A stretch of 64,000 nt of DNA from Paenibacillus sp. XY044 (GCF_002257645.1 NZ_NQMO01000011.1:1-64000), one strand, 5' to 3'; positions 52,985 to 62,210 are shown, counted from the stretch's first letter. The notes: generated by a model from the letters alone, not told the origin. Program-made: numbers and translations.

Positions 52985-53119
52985 TCCCCCGGCGCCGGCA
53001 ATGTCGGCAGATGGTAAAGGGTTAAAGCTGCTGCCTGAGATGGTAGCCCGCGTTTAGCATCCGCCTTTGCCGCCTGCCGTATCCCCGCTCGATTTACCTT
53101 GCAAGGGCAGTACACAAGG

Positions 53120-53734
53120 CTATCCCCTTCGCCCGCTATGCCCCTTCAAAAACACTTCCAGCTTTCTTTTATTCGTAAAGACGAGAATCAGCAGGTTTAC
53201 GAGCCATATGCACAAATATGGACCCGGATATCCCCGGACGATCAGATAGACAACGACGAGCATGAAGCCGACCACCACCTGGAAGCCGCTCGCTTCCGTG
53301 GACAAGGGCCGCCGGCTGATCAGCTTGGAGACGATTAGCAGCAGCGCCAAAATGACGGCCAGCGCCAGCGATGCTTCAAAACGGGTCAAGGCGCTCCATA
53401 CCCCGAAGGTGACAGCGATCGCCTTGCCTCCCTTGAACTTCAGAAACGGCGAGAAGGCATGCCCCGCAATCGGGGCCGCAGCGACAGCCACCATGCCATA
53501 CCCGTGCAGGGTGCCGCTGCCGACGATCCATACCAGGGGCAAATATCCCTTCAAAAAGTCTAGCGCCACCCCCGCCAGGCCCAGCTTATAACCCGCGGCG
53601 CTCCAGAGGTTGAACGCGCCCGGGTTCCCGTCTCCCACCGCCTTCAAATCCTTGTTCGCCGCCCGGCCCAGCCAATACGAGAACATCAGCGAGCCGCACA
53701 AAAATTCCACGGCCGTCAGCAGCAGGATCATCAT
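53120..53734 (-). CDS. PlsY-like glycerol-3-phosphate acyltransferase paralogue
   Basis: A 204-residue membrane acyltransferase with PlsY motifs in altered form: GNPGAFNLWSAAG in place of GNIGATNV, and GHAFSPFLKFKGGKAIAV. Five or six helices are visible. The altered motif suggests a paralogue rather than the housekeeping PlsY. It overlaps the glycosyltransferase gene by four bases, so the two likely act together, for instance in a glycolipid or glycosylated carotenoid; that is inference. Confidence 0.8.
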   Translation of the reverse strand: MMILLLTAVEFLCGSLMFSYWLGRAANKDLKAVGDGNPGAFNLWSAAGYKLGLAGVALDFLKGYLPLVWIVGSGTLHGYGMVAVAAAPIAGHAFSPFLKFKGGKAIAVTFGVWSALTRFEASLALAVILALLLIVSKLISRRPLSTEASGFQVVVGFMLVVVYLIVRGYPGPYLCIWLVNLLILVFTNKRKLEVFLKGHSGRRG

Positions 53735-54852
53735 GGTTCCCTATGACCCCCAACATCCACGGCCCTGTCCTTCCACATGACATGCCCCAGAAACACGACC
53801 TGGTACGCGGAATACAGCATCACTACCAGGAAAAAGATCGTGGATAACATATGAAGAACAGGCATCACAAAGCCGAATTTGCCTACATATTTGATCAAAT
53901 AGGCGATGTGCGCCATATACAGCAAGTAGCCGGCGATAAAGGGGATTTCCCATGGCGTGTTCCACAGAAAGAAGGCCCCTATGGAACAGAGTAGCCCGAT
54001 AAACCAGAGCGCGATCAGCACGATCGTCCACCGGCTCAGCTTGGCTGTGCTCAGCACCGCCCCCTTGCCGAATCCCTGCAGCTCGCTTTTGATGCCGTGC
54101 GGGTACATGCGGAACGATACCATTCCCCGGCCGATAAAGTTCGTTACGCCGATTCCCGCTTCCATGTACTTGGCGCCCAAGTTTAAATCGTCCAATATTT
54201 CCGACCGGATGCTGCTGTGGCCACCGACTTCCTCGTAATCATGCCTCGTTGTCACAATGCAGGAGCCGTACAGCCCTTTCCGGAGGTTACGGCGTTCAAA
54301 AGGGGAGGTAAACGCAAATACGCCCAAAATATTCGGAATGAGTGCAAGACGTTCGTAAAATTTCTCGGTGTGGTGAAAGGGGACGACGGAAATGACGCCA
54401 CCGGTACGGGAGCGAAGCTTAAGGAGGGAGTCCAGCGCGTTCGGCGACAAACGAATGTCGGCATCCAGAAAAGCAAACGTATCCCCGGAAGCATGAAGGT
54501 ATCCGTTCCACACGGCCCATGTTTTTCCCGTCCATCCGGGAGGAAGCGGCGGATTCTGCACCACGGTCACCCCGAAGCCCGCGGCTACGTCCCGGGTCCG
54601 GTCCTGCGAGCCGTCGTCGACGACAATGATTTCATGCGGCTGCAAGCTTTGATGCCGGAGCGATTCCAGAAGGTTGGCCAGATTTTTCTCCTCATTCCGC
54701 GCCGGAATGATCACGGAGAGCTTCTCCCCCGTCTGCCCCGCGCTTTCACTGCGGGGGACCAGGTTTTTGCGGAACAAAACAATCCCGGAAAGGATGCCGA
54801 TAACAAATAACAGGTAAAGAAACAGGTAAAGCCCCATAGCCAACAACCCCAT
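53731..54852 (-). CDS. GT2 glycosyltransferase, CrtQ-like
   Basis: A protein of about 373 residues with an N-terminal helix, a GT2 domain and two or three C-terminal helices. The GT2 domain shows IIPARNEEKNLANLL, VVDDGSQDRT, FLDADIRLSP and the later DDLNLGAKYMEAG. It resembles diaponeurosporenoate glycosyltransferases of the staphyloxanthin pathway. The start is uncertain: the ATG at 54852 has only weak GAGAG upstream, and the ATG at 54915 has no ribosome-binding site. It is coupled to the PlsY-like gene. Confidence 0.8.
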   Translation of the reverse strand: MGLLAMGLYLFLYLLFVIGILSGIVLFRKNLVPRSESAGQTGEKLSVIIPARNEEKNLANLLESLRHQSLQPHEIIVVDDGSQDRTRDVAAGFGVTVVQNPPLPPGWTGKTWAVWNGYLHASGDTFAFLDADIRLSPNALDSLLKLRSRTGGVISVVPFHHTEKFYERLALIPNILGVFAFTSPFERRNLRKGLYGSCIVTTRHDYEEVGGHSSIRSEILDDLNLGAKYMEAGIGVTNFIGRGMVSFRMYPHGIKSELQGFGKGAVLSTAKLSRWTIVLIALWFIGLLCSIGAFFLWNTPWEIPFIAGYLLYMAHIAYLIKYVGKFGFVMPVLHMLSTIFFLVVMLYSAYQVVFLGHVMWKDRAVDVGGHREP

Positions 54853-55132
54853 CTCTCTAAAGTAGCTGGAACCTTGGAAGGTTAGAGCCTTTCGTGCGTC
54901 TGCCGGATCTGTCATGAAGCGTTATCGTTGAATGATGCAACCATAGTGTAGCCGAGCATTTCTCCCTTTTCAATACATTATATTCCAGTCCCTTGGCCAA
55001 GGATTCGCGGATTGCGCCATCCCTTCAGAAAACTTTCTGACCCCTCCGGACCAGGCTGCGCAGCGGAACGCCTTTTATGATAAAATAATCGTATTGCCCC
55101 CTGTACAGGGCGGCGGCAAGGAGGCATAATCC

Positions 55133-55561
55133 ATGAATATCAGCAGCCGGTTTTCCGTGGCTATTCATATCCTTTCAATACTGGAAATTAACAAGACGAG
55201 CACCAACACGTCTGATTTTATAGCTTCAAGCGTTAATACGAACCCGGTCGTCATCCGGAGAATCACGGGCATGCTCAGCAAGGCGGGGCTTGTCGAAGTG
55301 AAGCCCGGTGTCCCTGGTGCGAAGCTTGCCAAGGAAGCCGGCGGCATTACGCTGCTGGACATTTACAATGCGGTCAACGTCGTGGAAGAGAACGGCCTCT
55401 TCGGCGTCCACGATTCTCCAAACCCGGACTGCCCGGTCGGCCGCAACATCCAGGGAGCGATCGTCCCGCTGTTCACCAGCGCCCAGAAGGCGATGGAGAA
55501 CGTGCTCGCTGTCGTTAAGCTCCAGGACATCATCCAGGACATCGAAGCTCATGAAATGTGA
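55133..55561 (+). CDS. Rrf2-family regulator, YwnA-like
   Basis: A 142-residue Rrf2 protein with a winged helix (TSDFIASSVNTNPVVIRRITGMLSKAGLV). The cluster-type cysteines of IscR are not present; one Cys (DSPNPDCPVG) is conserved in YwnA/YodB-like thiol sensors. The ATG follows AAGGAGGC. A terminator and then the operator-bearing promoter of the next gene follow, so it likely represses that gene. Confidence 0.9.
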   Translation: MNISSRFSVAIHILSILEINKTSTNTSDFIASSVNTNPVVIRRITGMLSKAGLVEVKPGVPGAKLAKEAGGITLLDIYNAVNVVEENGLFGVHDSPNPDCPVGRNIQGAIVPLFTSAQKAMENVLAVVKLQDIIQDIEAHEM

Positions 55562-55564
55562 CGC

Positions 55565-55605
55565 ACGCCCCAACTCCCGATCCGGAAGAGGGGCGTGTTT
55601 TTTAT
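55565..55605 (+). terminator. Terminator after the Rrf2 gene
   Basis: ACGCCCC and GGGGCGT pair across 17 bases and are followed by GTTTTTT. Confidence 0.7.
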
Positions 55606-55632
55606 GTTGTATGATTGCCGACCCTTCTTGAT

Positions 55633-55667
55633 TTGACATTCGCTCAACTTGTAACTACAATAGTTAC
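55633..55667 (+). promoter_or_regulatory. Promoter of the YwnB-like gene with an operator over the -10 box
   Basis: TTGACA and TACAAT are 17 bases apart. The perfect inverted repeat GTAACTA-3-TAGTTAC (55651-55667) overlaps the -10 box, so Rrf2 binding would block the promoter. Confidence 0.75.
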
Positions 55668-55701
55668 ATGTAAGGACATGATGATCAGGAGGGAACTTTT
55701 T

Positions 55702-56340
55702 ATGAATATTGGAGTCATTGGAGCCAGCGGCAAGGCTGGACGCCTTATTGTAGAAGAAGCATTGAACCGTGGACATCAAGTTACGGCGATCGTTCGTGAT
55801 GCGGCCCGTGTATCCGAGAGCGTTAACGTTCTGGAGAAAGATGTGTTTGACCTGACAGCTGAAGATCTGAAGCCGTTTGATGTCATCGTCAACGCCTTTG
55901 GAGCCAAGCCCGGAGACGAGCATCTTCACGTCGAAGCCGGAAGATCGTTGATTTCCGCCCTGAAGGGAGCACCGTCGACCCGGCTGATCGTCGTGGGAGG
56001 TGCAGGCAGCCTGTTCGTCGACGAGGCACTGACCACCCGGGTCATGGACACGCCTGATTTTCCGAAGGAATACTTCGCCACAGCATCCAATCAGGGTAAA
56101 AACCTCGGGGATCTGCAGCAGTCCAGCGGGATGGAGTGGACATTTATCAGTCCGTCCGCCTTCTTTGATCCCGAAGGAGCAAGAACCGGCTCCTACCAAG
56201 CCGGAAAGGACCAGCTTCTCGTTAACTCTTCCGGCAGCAGCTATATCAGCTACGCGGATTACGCCATTGCCGCCCTCGATGAAATCGAGCATCCGCAGCA
56301 TCGGAACGAACGGTTCACCGTCGTGGGCGAATCCAAATAA
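55702..56340 (+). CDS. NAD(P)-binding oxidoreductase, YwnB-like
   Basis: A 212-residue atypical SDR (NmrA/YwnB type) with GASGKAGRLIVEEAL, VVGGAGSLF and a late SYADYAIAALDEIE. It probably binds NADPH and may reduce a flavin or quinone. The ATG follows AGGAGGG. It follows the YwnA-like gene, the same pairing as ywnA-ywnB in Bacillus subtilis. Confidence 0.88.
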   Translation: MNIGVIGASGKAGRLIVEEALNRGHQVTAIVRDAARVSESVNVLEKDVFDLTAEDLKPFDVIVNAFGAKPGDEHLHVEAGRSLISALKGAPSTRLIVVGGAGSLFVDEALTTRVMDTPDFPKEYFATASNQGKNLGDLQQSSGMEWTFISPSAFFDPEGARTGSYQAGKDQLLVNSSGSSYISYADYAIAALDEIEHPQHRNERFTVVGESK

Positions 56341-56355
56341 ATAGGATTTATTGGC

Positions 56356-56398
56356 AAAAAGAGACGATCCCATACCTTCTTGGGATCGTCTCTTTTAT
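56356..56398. terminator. Bidirectional terminator
   Basis: AAAAGAGACGATCCCA and TGGGATCGTCTCTTTT pair perfectly. It separates the YwnB-like gene from the convergent gene ending at 56444. Confidence 0.85.
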
Positions 56399-56443
56399 TC
56401 CATATGAGGCAGGCGGATTCGACTCTCGTTTCGATTCCTCCGC

Positions 56444-56890
56444 TTAAGGGGCAGTTTTCCAACTCAACTCCTCCAAAATGGTGCGGACCCGCTCCAGTAT
56501 CATTTCCATATGCGCAGCATGCATATCTTTAAGGACCGTCATATTTTCCGGCTCGGAAATATAGCTTAACGTGTTCAAAAACAGCTCCGTCTCCAAATCG
56601 ATTAACGCGATCTCCCGCGCCCGGCCAATTAGATCCTCGTATGGTAAGCGGTCCATGGAGGGCTCAAGCCGGAGGTGCAGTGCGACTTCCTTCAGCTTGG
56701 TTTTCGCCGCCATGTGAGCGAGAATCAGCGCCGGCTGCAGCTGTCCCTCGTCTTTGAGCAGGATCGCCAGATTCATATGACTCCTGGATAAATCACTCCA
56801 AATGCGGGTCTTGGCGGACTGGAGGCAATCCCCATCCGCGTTAAGTTCCCTTTCTCTAACCAGGCTCGAGTTTGCTGTGTTTGAACTCAT
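56444..56890 (-). CDS. Hypothetical helical protein, possibly HEPN-like
   Basis: A 148-residue, mostly helical protein. The core DLSRSHMNLAILLKDEG and ALILAHMAAKTKLKEVALHL is spaced like a HEPN nucleotide-binding helix bundle, but no RxxxxH catalytic motif can be placed with confidence. The ATG at 56890 or a TTG at 56896 could be the start, since GGAGG lies 11 or 5 bases upstream. I cannot assign a function. Confidence 0.6.
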   Translation of the reverse strand: MSSNTANSSLVRERELNADGDCLQSAKTRIWSDLSRSHMNLAILLKDEGQLQPALILAHMAAKTKLKEVALHLRLEPSMDRLPYEDLIGRAREIALIDLETELFLNTLSYISEPENMTVLKDMHAAHMEMILERVRTILEELSWKTAP

Positions 56891-57324
56891 TCCCAATCAA
56901 ACCTCCCTTGGAGCAGCACTTCTGCAAGGACTGAAGCCGGCATGGCGATGCCGGTGCGAAGTAAGGGGGTGCATACTCATCTTGAGTGTCGGCATTTAAA
57001 TGCCGAAAGTGCTTGCTGCCTGCGGCTTCATGCATCGAGAATCCAAGGGCGGGAACGTTCCCATCCTGATCGGTGCGTGCTTTAGGCTTAGTAACTGCTG
57101 GCACTCTTGTTGTATATTTCGGTTTTTTCTGCATCAAAATGAAGAGTTTTCCATATTAAAACGTTTTCTCCATCGATTCGTTTGTTGTTTGGACTTCATT
57201 GCTAGATGCGCCCCGCTCCTAGTCTCCTCTCTATTTTTTTCATCACGGTTCCGGGTACGGTGCTATAATGAAGAGGTTATTTCAAATACATCATGACAAT
57301 GATCTCGAAAAAGGAAGCTGAGCT
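56891..57324. other. Gene-free stretch before the AEC transporter
   Basis: About 430 bases. It holds the palindrome GGCATTTAAATGCC (56991-57004) and a GGCATGGCGATGCC pair near 56939. No gene is convincing. Confidence 0.35.
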
Positions 57325-58245
57325 ATGATTGGAGACATACTTCTGGAAGTCGTGCTGCCCGTCTTTGTGCTGATTGGAATCGGCTCATGGATGCAGCGCG
57401 TGTTCCGCCTGGATTTGTACACATTGGCCAAAATCAATTTTTACTGCATTACCCCTGCGGCCGTCTTTATGAGCATGTATCATTCGGATATGTCGGGCGA
57501 ACTGCTCGGGAATGTGACGCTCTTTTATGCACTCTATGTATTTATTCTATACATCATCGGGACCTTGGTCGCCCGCCCGCTGAAATTCACCAAAAGCATG
57601 CGCGCGGCATTCAATAACAGCATCATGCTGGACAATTCGGGCAACTACGGAATGCCGATCAACGCTCTGGTGTTCAAGGGGGACCCCCTCGCCAGCTCCA
57701 TGCAGGCGCTGATCATGTCGCTGCAGAGCCTGTTGACGTTCACTTATGGAGTCATTTCGATTCAGGGCGCCAAGCTGAAAGGCAACTACCGCAGCATGAT
57801 CATCGGTTTCCTGAAAATGCCGGTCCCCTATGCGCTCGTGCTCGGTATCGTGCTGCATGCTGTGCATGCCCCCCTGCCTTTGTTCGTCTCGCAACCGCTC
57901 ACTTATGCCCAGCAGTCGATGGTCGCCGTCGCCTTGCTGACACTGGGGGCCCAGATCGTCAAGTATCCGCTCAAGCTGTACCGGGTGGACGTGTATATCA
58001 GCCTATTCCTCCGCCTCATTATCGGCCCCGCGATCGGCGTAACGCTTGTGTTTGCGCTCGGAATGAAGGGCATTCCCGCCCAGGCGCTGCTCATCGCATC
58101 CGGCATGCCGACAGGGGTCAACACGTCGATTTTGGCGGAAGAGTACAACAACGAGCCGGATTTCGCGGCGCAAACCGTCCTGATTTCCACACTGTTTAAC
58201 ATCATTACAATAACGGGATTGATTTCACTGGCGAAAATGTTCTGA
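57325..58245 (+). CDS. AEC-family (auxin efflux carrier) transporter
   Basis: A 306-residue membrane protein with about ten helices in two inverted halves. The family motifs are the NNSIMLDNSGNYGMPIN region and the late IASGMPTGVNTSILAEEY. AEC proteins export or exchange small carboxylates such as malate. The ATG follows AAAAGGAAG. It is monocistronic with a terminator after it. Confidence 0.9.
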   Translation: MIGDILLEVVLPVFVLIGIGSWMQRVFRLDLYTLAKINFYCITPAAVFMSMYHSDMSGELLGNVTLFYALYVFILYIIGTLVARPLKFTKSMRAAFNNSIMLDNSGNYGMPINALVFKGDPLASSMQALIMSLQSLLTFTYGVISIQGAKLKGNYRSMIIGFLKMPVPYALVLGIVLHAVHAPLPLFVSQPLTYAQQSMVAVALLTLGAQIVKYPLKLYRVDVYISLFLRLIIGPAIGVTLVFALGMKGIPAQALLIASGMPTGVNTSILAEEYNNEPDFAAQTVLISTLFNIITITGLISLAKMF

Positions 58246-58274
58246 ATAGAGGCGAAATGCTTCTATTTTTTTTA
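58244..58274 (+). terminator. Terminator after the AEC gene
   Basis: AATAGAGGC/GCTTCTATT pairs with one wobble and is followed by eight T residues. Confidence 0.75.
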
Positions 58275-58600
58275 TATATCGGCCACGTCTTCGAGAGAAA
58301 AATCCTGATCGAGAAACGCATCGGTGTACTGCAGCGCCTGATCCAGCTGATCAGCTTATGCAGGGCCGCCGGCCCCGGGTCCGAAGTCTGAACCGTAACG
58401 GCCGAACAAATGCACGGTAAGCACACCTTTTTTTTCATTCTAAACGCTGCTCCCGTCCGTGACAAAGGGTACTTCGGCCCAAATGAGCATTTTGTTCACA
58501 AAAGGTGATCATCCGGTTCAAGAAACCGCCCGCGGATTCCCCGTATACTTGGCTTCAAGGAGAGCAACAACAATATGACATTGGATGAAGGCGTCGGACG
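58275..58600. other. Region of decayed gene ends
   Basis: On the minus strand 58273-58354 encodes ADQLDQALQYTDAFL then QDFSLEDVADI and a stop, which looks like a real C-terminus. A TAA lies only two codons before this block, so it is a remnant. At 58575 a nine-codon ORF overlaps the aldo/keto reductase remnant start. No intact gene is seen. Confidence 0.35.
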
Positions 58601-58741
58601 ATGAAATATGTACAACTTGGAAATCCGGGACTGATCGTGTCCAAACTGGCATTCGGGGCAATGACTTTTGGCACGGTGAATCTCCCAAACGTCTATAAGG
58701 TAGGCCCATCGGCAGCCCGGCAGCTGGTGGGCGAAGCGCTG
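58601..58741 (+). pseudogene. N-terminal remnant of an aldo/keto reductase
   Basis: Residues MKYVQLGNPGLIVSKLAFGA, then MTFG and GPSAARQLVGEAL, match the start of aldo/keto reductases of the YrpG/IolS type. After about 47 codons the match stops and the frame runs on into unrelated sequence and then the MFS transporter. The body of the enzyme, including its catalytic Asp-Tyr-Lys-His, is missing. It marks a deletion or recombination junction. Confidence 0.75.
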
Positions 58742-58840
58742 GGATTACTTATTTTCCGGCGTCGTTCATATTCAGTTCATAAACATCGTGTATTTTGGTT
58801 TCATTCCAAAAAGGCAAATAGAGAAATGAGGGAGTTTGGA

Positions 58841-60340
58841 GTGAAATCAAATCGAAATACGCTAATTCTGATCGGACTCATGATCGGTCTGATTTTTGCG
58901 GAGCTGGACGAAACCGTCGTGTCCACGGCGATGCCCACCATCATCCGCGATTTGCACGGCCTGGCGCTGTATGGCTGGGTCGCCGGCATTTACATGCTGG
59001 CTGCAACCATTTTCATGCCGATCCTCGGCAAGCTGGCTGACATTTACGGCCGGAAAGTCATTTATTTAAGCTGTATGGCACTCTTTATCGCAGGCTCGAT
59101 CGTCTGCGGTCTCGCCCCATCGATGGCGGTGCTGCTCATCGGCCGGGGGATTCAGGGCATTGGAGCCGGAGGGCTTATGCCGATTGCCCTGGTCATCATC
59201 GGGGATTCGTACCCGCTGGAGAAGCGTGCCAAGATCCAAAGCTTGTTCGGCCCCATGATGATTATCCCGCAGCTGCTGGGCCCGACGGTGGGCGGCTATC
59301 TCGTCGGCCATGTCAACTGGCATTGGGTGTTCCTGATCAACATTCCGGTCGGCTTAATCGCCGCCTTGGTGCTCGGAATCGGAATGCGGGAATCTCGCGG
59401 AGACGAGAAAAAGCAGATCGACTGGCTTGGTTCTTCAGTGCTCACCTTAAGCATGCTGTCCCTGCTCATGTCGCCTGTATTGGTGGATAACCAGGGCCTC
59501 GCCTGGTCGTCGCCGACGATTATCGGGCTGCTGGTTCTCGGGGCTGTACTGCTCGGTCTGTTTATCTGGATCGAGACAAAGGTCAAGGAGCCCATTATCC
59601 CGCTGCATTTGTTCCGCAACCGTAATGTGGTCGTGCTGTCGCTGCTGGTCTTTATTCTGATGCTCGGCTTGATGGGCGGCATTGCCACATTCCCGTACTT
59701 TGCCCAAAACGTGATGGGTCTGACGCCGACGCAGTCCGGGTATCTCATGCTGGCGTTTATGGCTGGCGCCATTCCGTCGAGCATCGTCAACGGATTTCTG
59801 ATCACCCGCGTTCCATACCGCAATCTGTTTATCATTTGCTTTATCCTGCCCGTGATCGGCATTTATCTGCTGACGCAGCTCGGCATTCACACATCTGTGG
59901 TCTATATCGTAGCTTCCTTTTTTGTTCTGGGCCTGGGCCTCGGCGCTCTGTTCGGCGGCGACAATCTGATCGTGCAGGAATCGGTGTCCAAGGAGAACAG
60001 CGGCATTGCGCTCGGCACCGTACAGCTGATCCAATCGCTCGGAACGACGATCGGCCTCAGCGTCTTCGGCAGCCTGCTTGCCAAGCATATTAAGGACGGC
60101 GTCTCCTCCATTGCCGGACAGCTTCCCGCAGGAAGCGCGGAGCATCTGGCCACGGGCGGCATTCCGAAAAACCTGGCACCGGATTTGCTGGTGAAGGTGC
60201 AAACCGTTTTTGTGGACGCGTTCCAAAACTTGTTCGGCATTGCGTTCGTATTTATCCTGGCATCCTTTGTCATCACCTGGTTTTTGAAAAAGGGAGTGCT
60301 CACCAGCCAAGAAACGGCGGCCGAGTCGGGACACAGCTGA
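58841..60340 (+). CDS. DHA2-family MFS multidrug efflux transporter (EmrB/QacA type)
   Basis: A 499-residue, 14-helix drug/proton antiporter. The motifs LDETVVSTAMPTI (motif D1), GKLADIYGRKV (motif A) and GIGAGGLMPIA (motif C region) are visible. The frame is open from 58601, but the GTG at 58841 is chosen because GAGGGAG lies six bases upstream and the earlier part belongs to the aldo/keto reductase remnant. No regulator is adjacent. Confidence 0.88.
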   Translation: MKSNRNTLILIGLMIGLIFAELDETVVSTAMPTIIRDLHGLALYGWVAGIYMLAATIFMPILGKLADIYGRKVIYLSCMALFIAGSIVCGLAPSMAVLLIGRGIQGIGAGGLMPIALVIIGDSYPLEKRAKIQSLFGPMMIIPQLLGPTVGGYLVGHVNWHWVFLINIPVGLIAALVLGIGMRESRGDEKKQIDWLGSSVLTLSMLSLLMSPVLVDNQGLAWSSPTIIGLLVLGAVLLGLFIWIETKVKEPIIPLHLFRNRNVVVLSLLVFILMLGLMGGIATFPYFAQNVMGLTPTQSGYLMLAFMAGAIPSSIVNGFLITRVPYRNLFIICFILPVIGIYLLTQLGIHTSVVYIVASFFVLGLGLGALFGGDNLIVQESVSKENSGIALGTVQLIQSLGTTIGLSVFGSLLAKHIKDGVSSIAGQLPAGSAEHLATGGIPKNLAPDLLVKVQTVFVDAFQNLFGIAFVFILASFVITWFLKKGVLTSQETAAESGHS

Positions 60341-60402
60341 GCCAACCGCCCGTAGTTCATAATGCTGCTGAACGCATTCTTGGATAGGATTGCCTCAAAA
60401 AT

Positions 60403-60470
60403 AAATAGCGACAGTCTTGGGACAGGAAAATAACATCCCGGACTGTCGCTATTTCATTTTCTTTTCCCCT
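60403..60470. terminator. Bidirectional terminator between efflux and arsenic genes
   Basis: AAATAGCGACAGTC and GACTGTCGCTATTT pair over 14 bases with T-rich sequence on both outer sides. Confidence 0.85.
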
Positions 60471-60474
60471 GATT

Positions 60475-60894
60475 CTATTCGCCTGTTTTGGCAAATCGCT
60501 CGATTCTCTCGCCAATCTGATCGCGTACACGTTGAAATACGGCCCACTTCTCTTCATCCGTACCTTGGGCTTTCGCCGGATCATCAAATCCCCAATGCTC
60601 ACGTCTGACTTGTTGCGGGGTTACGGGACATTTGTCAGCTGCATCGCCGCAGAGAGTCACCACGAAATCAGCCTCGTTAAGAATTTTGGGATCGATAATA
60701 TCGGAAGTTTGACCGGAAATATCAATCCCTGCTTCTTTCATAGCTTTGACGGCATTGGGATTGAGCCCGTGAGCTTCAATGCCTGCACTGAGCACATTCC
60801 AATCGTCCCCAAGATGTTTTTTCGCCCAGCCTTCAGCCATTTGACTTCGGCAGGAATTGCCTGTGCACAAAAAGTAAATTGTTTTCTTGTTCAT
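60475..60894 (-). CDS. arsC: Arsenate reductase, thioredoxin-coupled
   Basis: A 139-residue low-molecular-weight-phosphatase-fold arsenate reductase. The nucleophile Cys10 lies in CTGNSCRSQMAEG, and the redox pair Cys82 and Cys89 lie in LCGDAADKCP, as in the thioredoxin-dependent enzymes. The ATG at 60894 follows AAGGAG; the longer frame to 60939 overlaps that site. It is 26 bases downstream of arsB in the same operon. Confidence 0.94.
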   Translation of the reverse strand: MNKKTIYFLCTGNSCRSQMAEGWAKKHLGDDWNVLSAGIEAHGLNPNAVKAMKEAGIDISGQTSDIIDPKILNEADFVVTLCGDAADKCPVTPQQVRREHWGFDDPAKAQGTDEEKWAVFQRVRDQIGERIERFAKTGE

Positions 60895-60920
60895 GTGAGT
60901 GTGTCTCCTTGGATATGAAA

Positions 60921-62210
60921 TTATAAAATCACCAGCCACAAATACAGGCCAAGCAGCGTAATCAAAAGAGTAGGGATCGTAAGGATGATGCCCGTTCTAA
61001 AATACGTCCCCCATGAGATTTTGACTCCTTTAGCGGACAGCACATGAAGCCAAAGGAGCGTCGCCAGAGATCCGATGGGAGTCATCTTCGGCCCTAAGTC
61101 AGAACCGATGACATTGGCATACGCTAGAGCCTCTTTGATGGCATCGGTTGTGTGGGTTGATTGTATAGCCAGGGCATCAATCATGACGGTGGGCATATTG
61201 TTCATTACAGACGAAAGGACAGCTGATAAAAAGCCCATCGATATCGTCGCTGCAAACAATCCTTGATCTGCTGCCGACTGAATGACTTGGGCTAATAAGT
61301 CCGTTAGCCCGGCATTTCGCAATCCATACACCACCACATACATGCCAATCGAGAAAAAGACGATTGCCCACGGGGCGCCCATAACCACATCCTTGACCGG
61401 GACTATTGGACTTTTTCTTGCGATAAGCAGAAAGAGGATCGCTATTATACCAGCGACGATGGATACCGGTATATTTAAAAATTCGCTCGCAAAGTATCCC
61501 GCCAGCAGGATGACAAGCACAACCCAGGATAGTCTGAACATTTTAGGATCCTTTATCGCATCCCCTGGGTTCTTTAGATCGGCAGTATCAAACTTTGTGG
61601 GAATGCTCTTTCGGAAGAACAGGTAGAGGACGATGATGCTGGCACCCAAGGCAAATAAATCCGGAACGATCATATGACCGGCGTATTCCATGAAGGAAAT
61701 GCCGAAGAAGTCCGCAGACACGATGTTTACAAGGTTGCTGACAACCAGCGGGAGTGAAGTCGTATCCGCAATAAACCCGCTGGCGATGATGAACGGGAAT
61801 ACCTTCTTCTCATCGAATCTGAGCGCCCGCACCATCGCGAGGACGATAGGCGTAAGAATCAACGCGGCACCGTCATTTGCGAAGAATGCAGCAACTATGG
61901 CACCCAGGAAGGAGACATAAATAAACATTCGCGTGCCGCTGCCGCGAGCGGCCCTTGCCATATGGAGCGCAGCCCACTCAAAAAATCCGATGCTGTCCAA
62001 AATAAGAGAAATGAGGATGATGGCTACAAAAGCAAGCGTGGCATTCCAGACGATTTGCGTTACATCCCAAACGTCTTGGAAACGAACCACCCCAACGAGC
62101 AGCGCCAGAACAGCGCCTCCGCAGGCAGACCACCCAATAGACAGTTTTTTTGGCTGCCAAATGATGAGAATTAATGTGATCAAAAAAATGACGCAAGCCA
62201 ATACAACCAT
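60921..62210 (-). CDS. arsB: Arsenite efflux pump ArsB
   Basis: A 429-residue membrane protein with about 12 helices of the ArsB/NhaD group. Family blocks are FFANDGAALILTPIVLAM, DTTSLPLVVSNLVNIV and the late IGSDLGPKMTPIGSLATLLW. It exports arsenite and antimonite as the thiol-free anion. The ATG follows CGGAGG. It has its own ArsR-type promoter upstream (62264-62292). Confidence 0.93.
   Translation of the reverse strand: MVVLACVIFLITLILIIWQPKKLSIGWSACGGAVLALLVGVVRFQDVWDVTQIVWNATLAFVAIILISLILDSIGFFEWAALHMARAARGSGTRMFIYVSFLGAIVAAFFANDGAALILTPIVLAMVRALRFDEKKVFPFIIASGFIADTTSLPLVVSNLVNIVSADFFGISFMEYAGHMIVPDLFALGASIIVLYLFFRKSIPTKFDTADLKNPGDAIKDPKMFRLSWVVLVILLAGYFASEFLNIPVSIVAGIIAILFLLIARKSPIVPVKDVVMGAPWAIVFFSIGMYVVVYGLRNAGLTDLLAQVIQSAADQGLFAATISMGFLSAVLSSVMNNMPTVMIDALAIQSTHTTDAIKEALAYANVIGSDLGPKMTPIGSLATLLWLHVLSAKGVKISWGTYFRTGIILTIPTLLITLLGLYLWLVIL

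Noticed and set aside
56856..57137. 93-codon minus-strand frame upstream of the possible HEPN-like gene
   Set aside because: It has no ribosome-binding site, overlaps the better-supported gene and contains a DNA palindrome.
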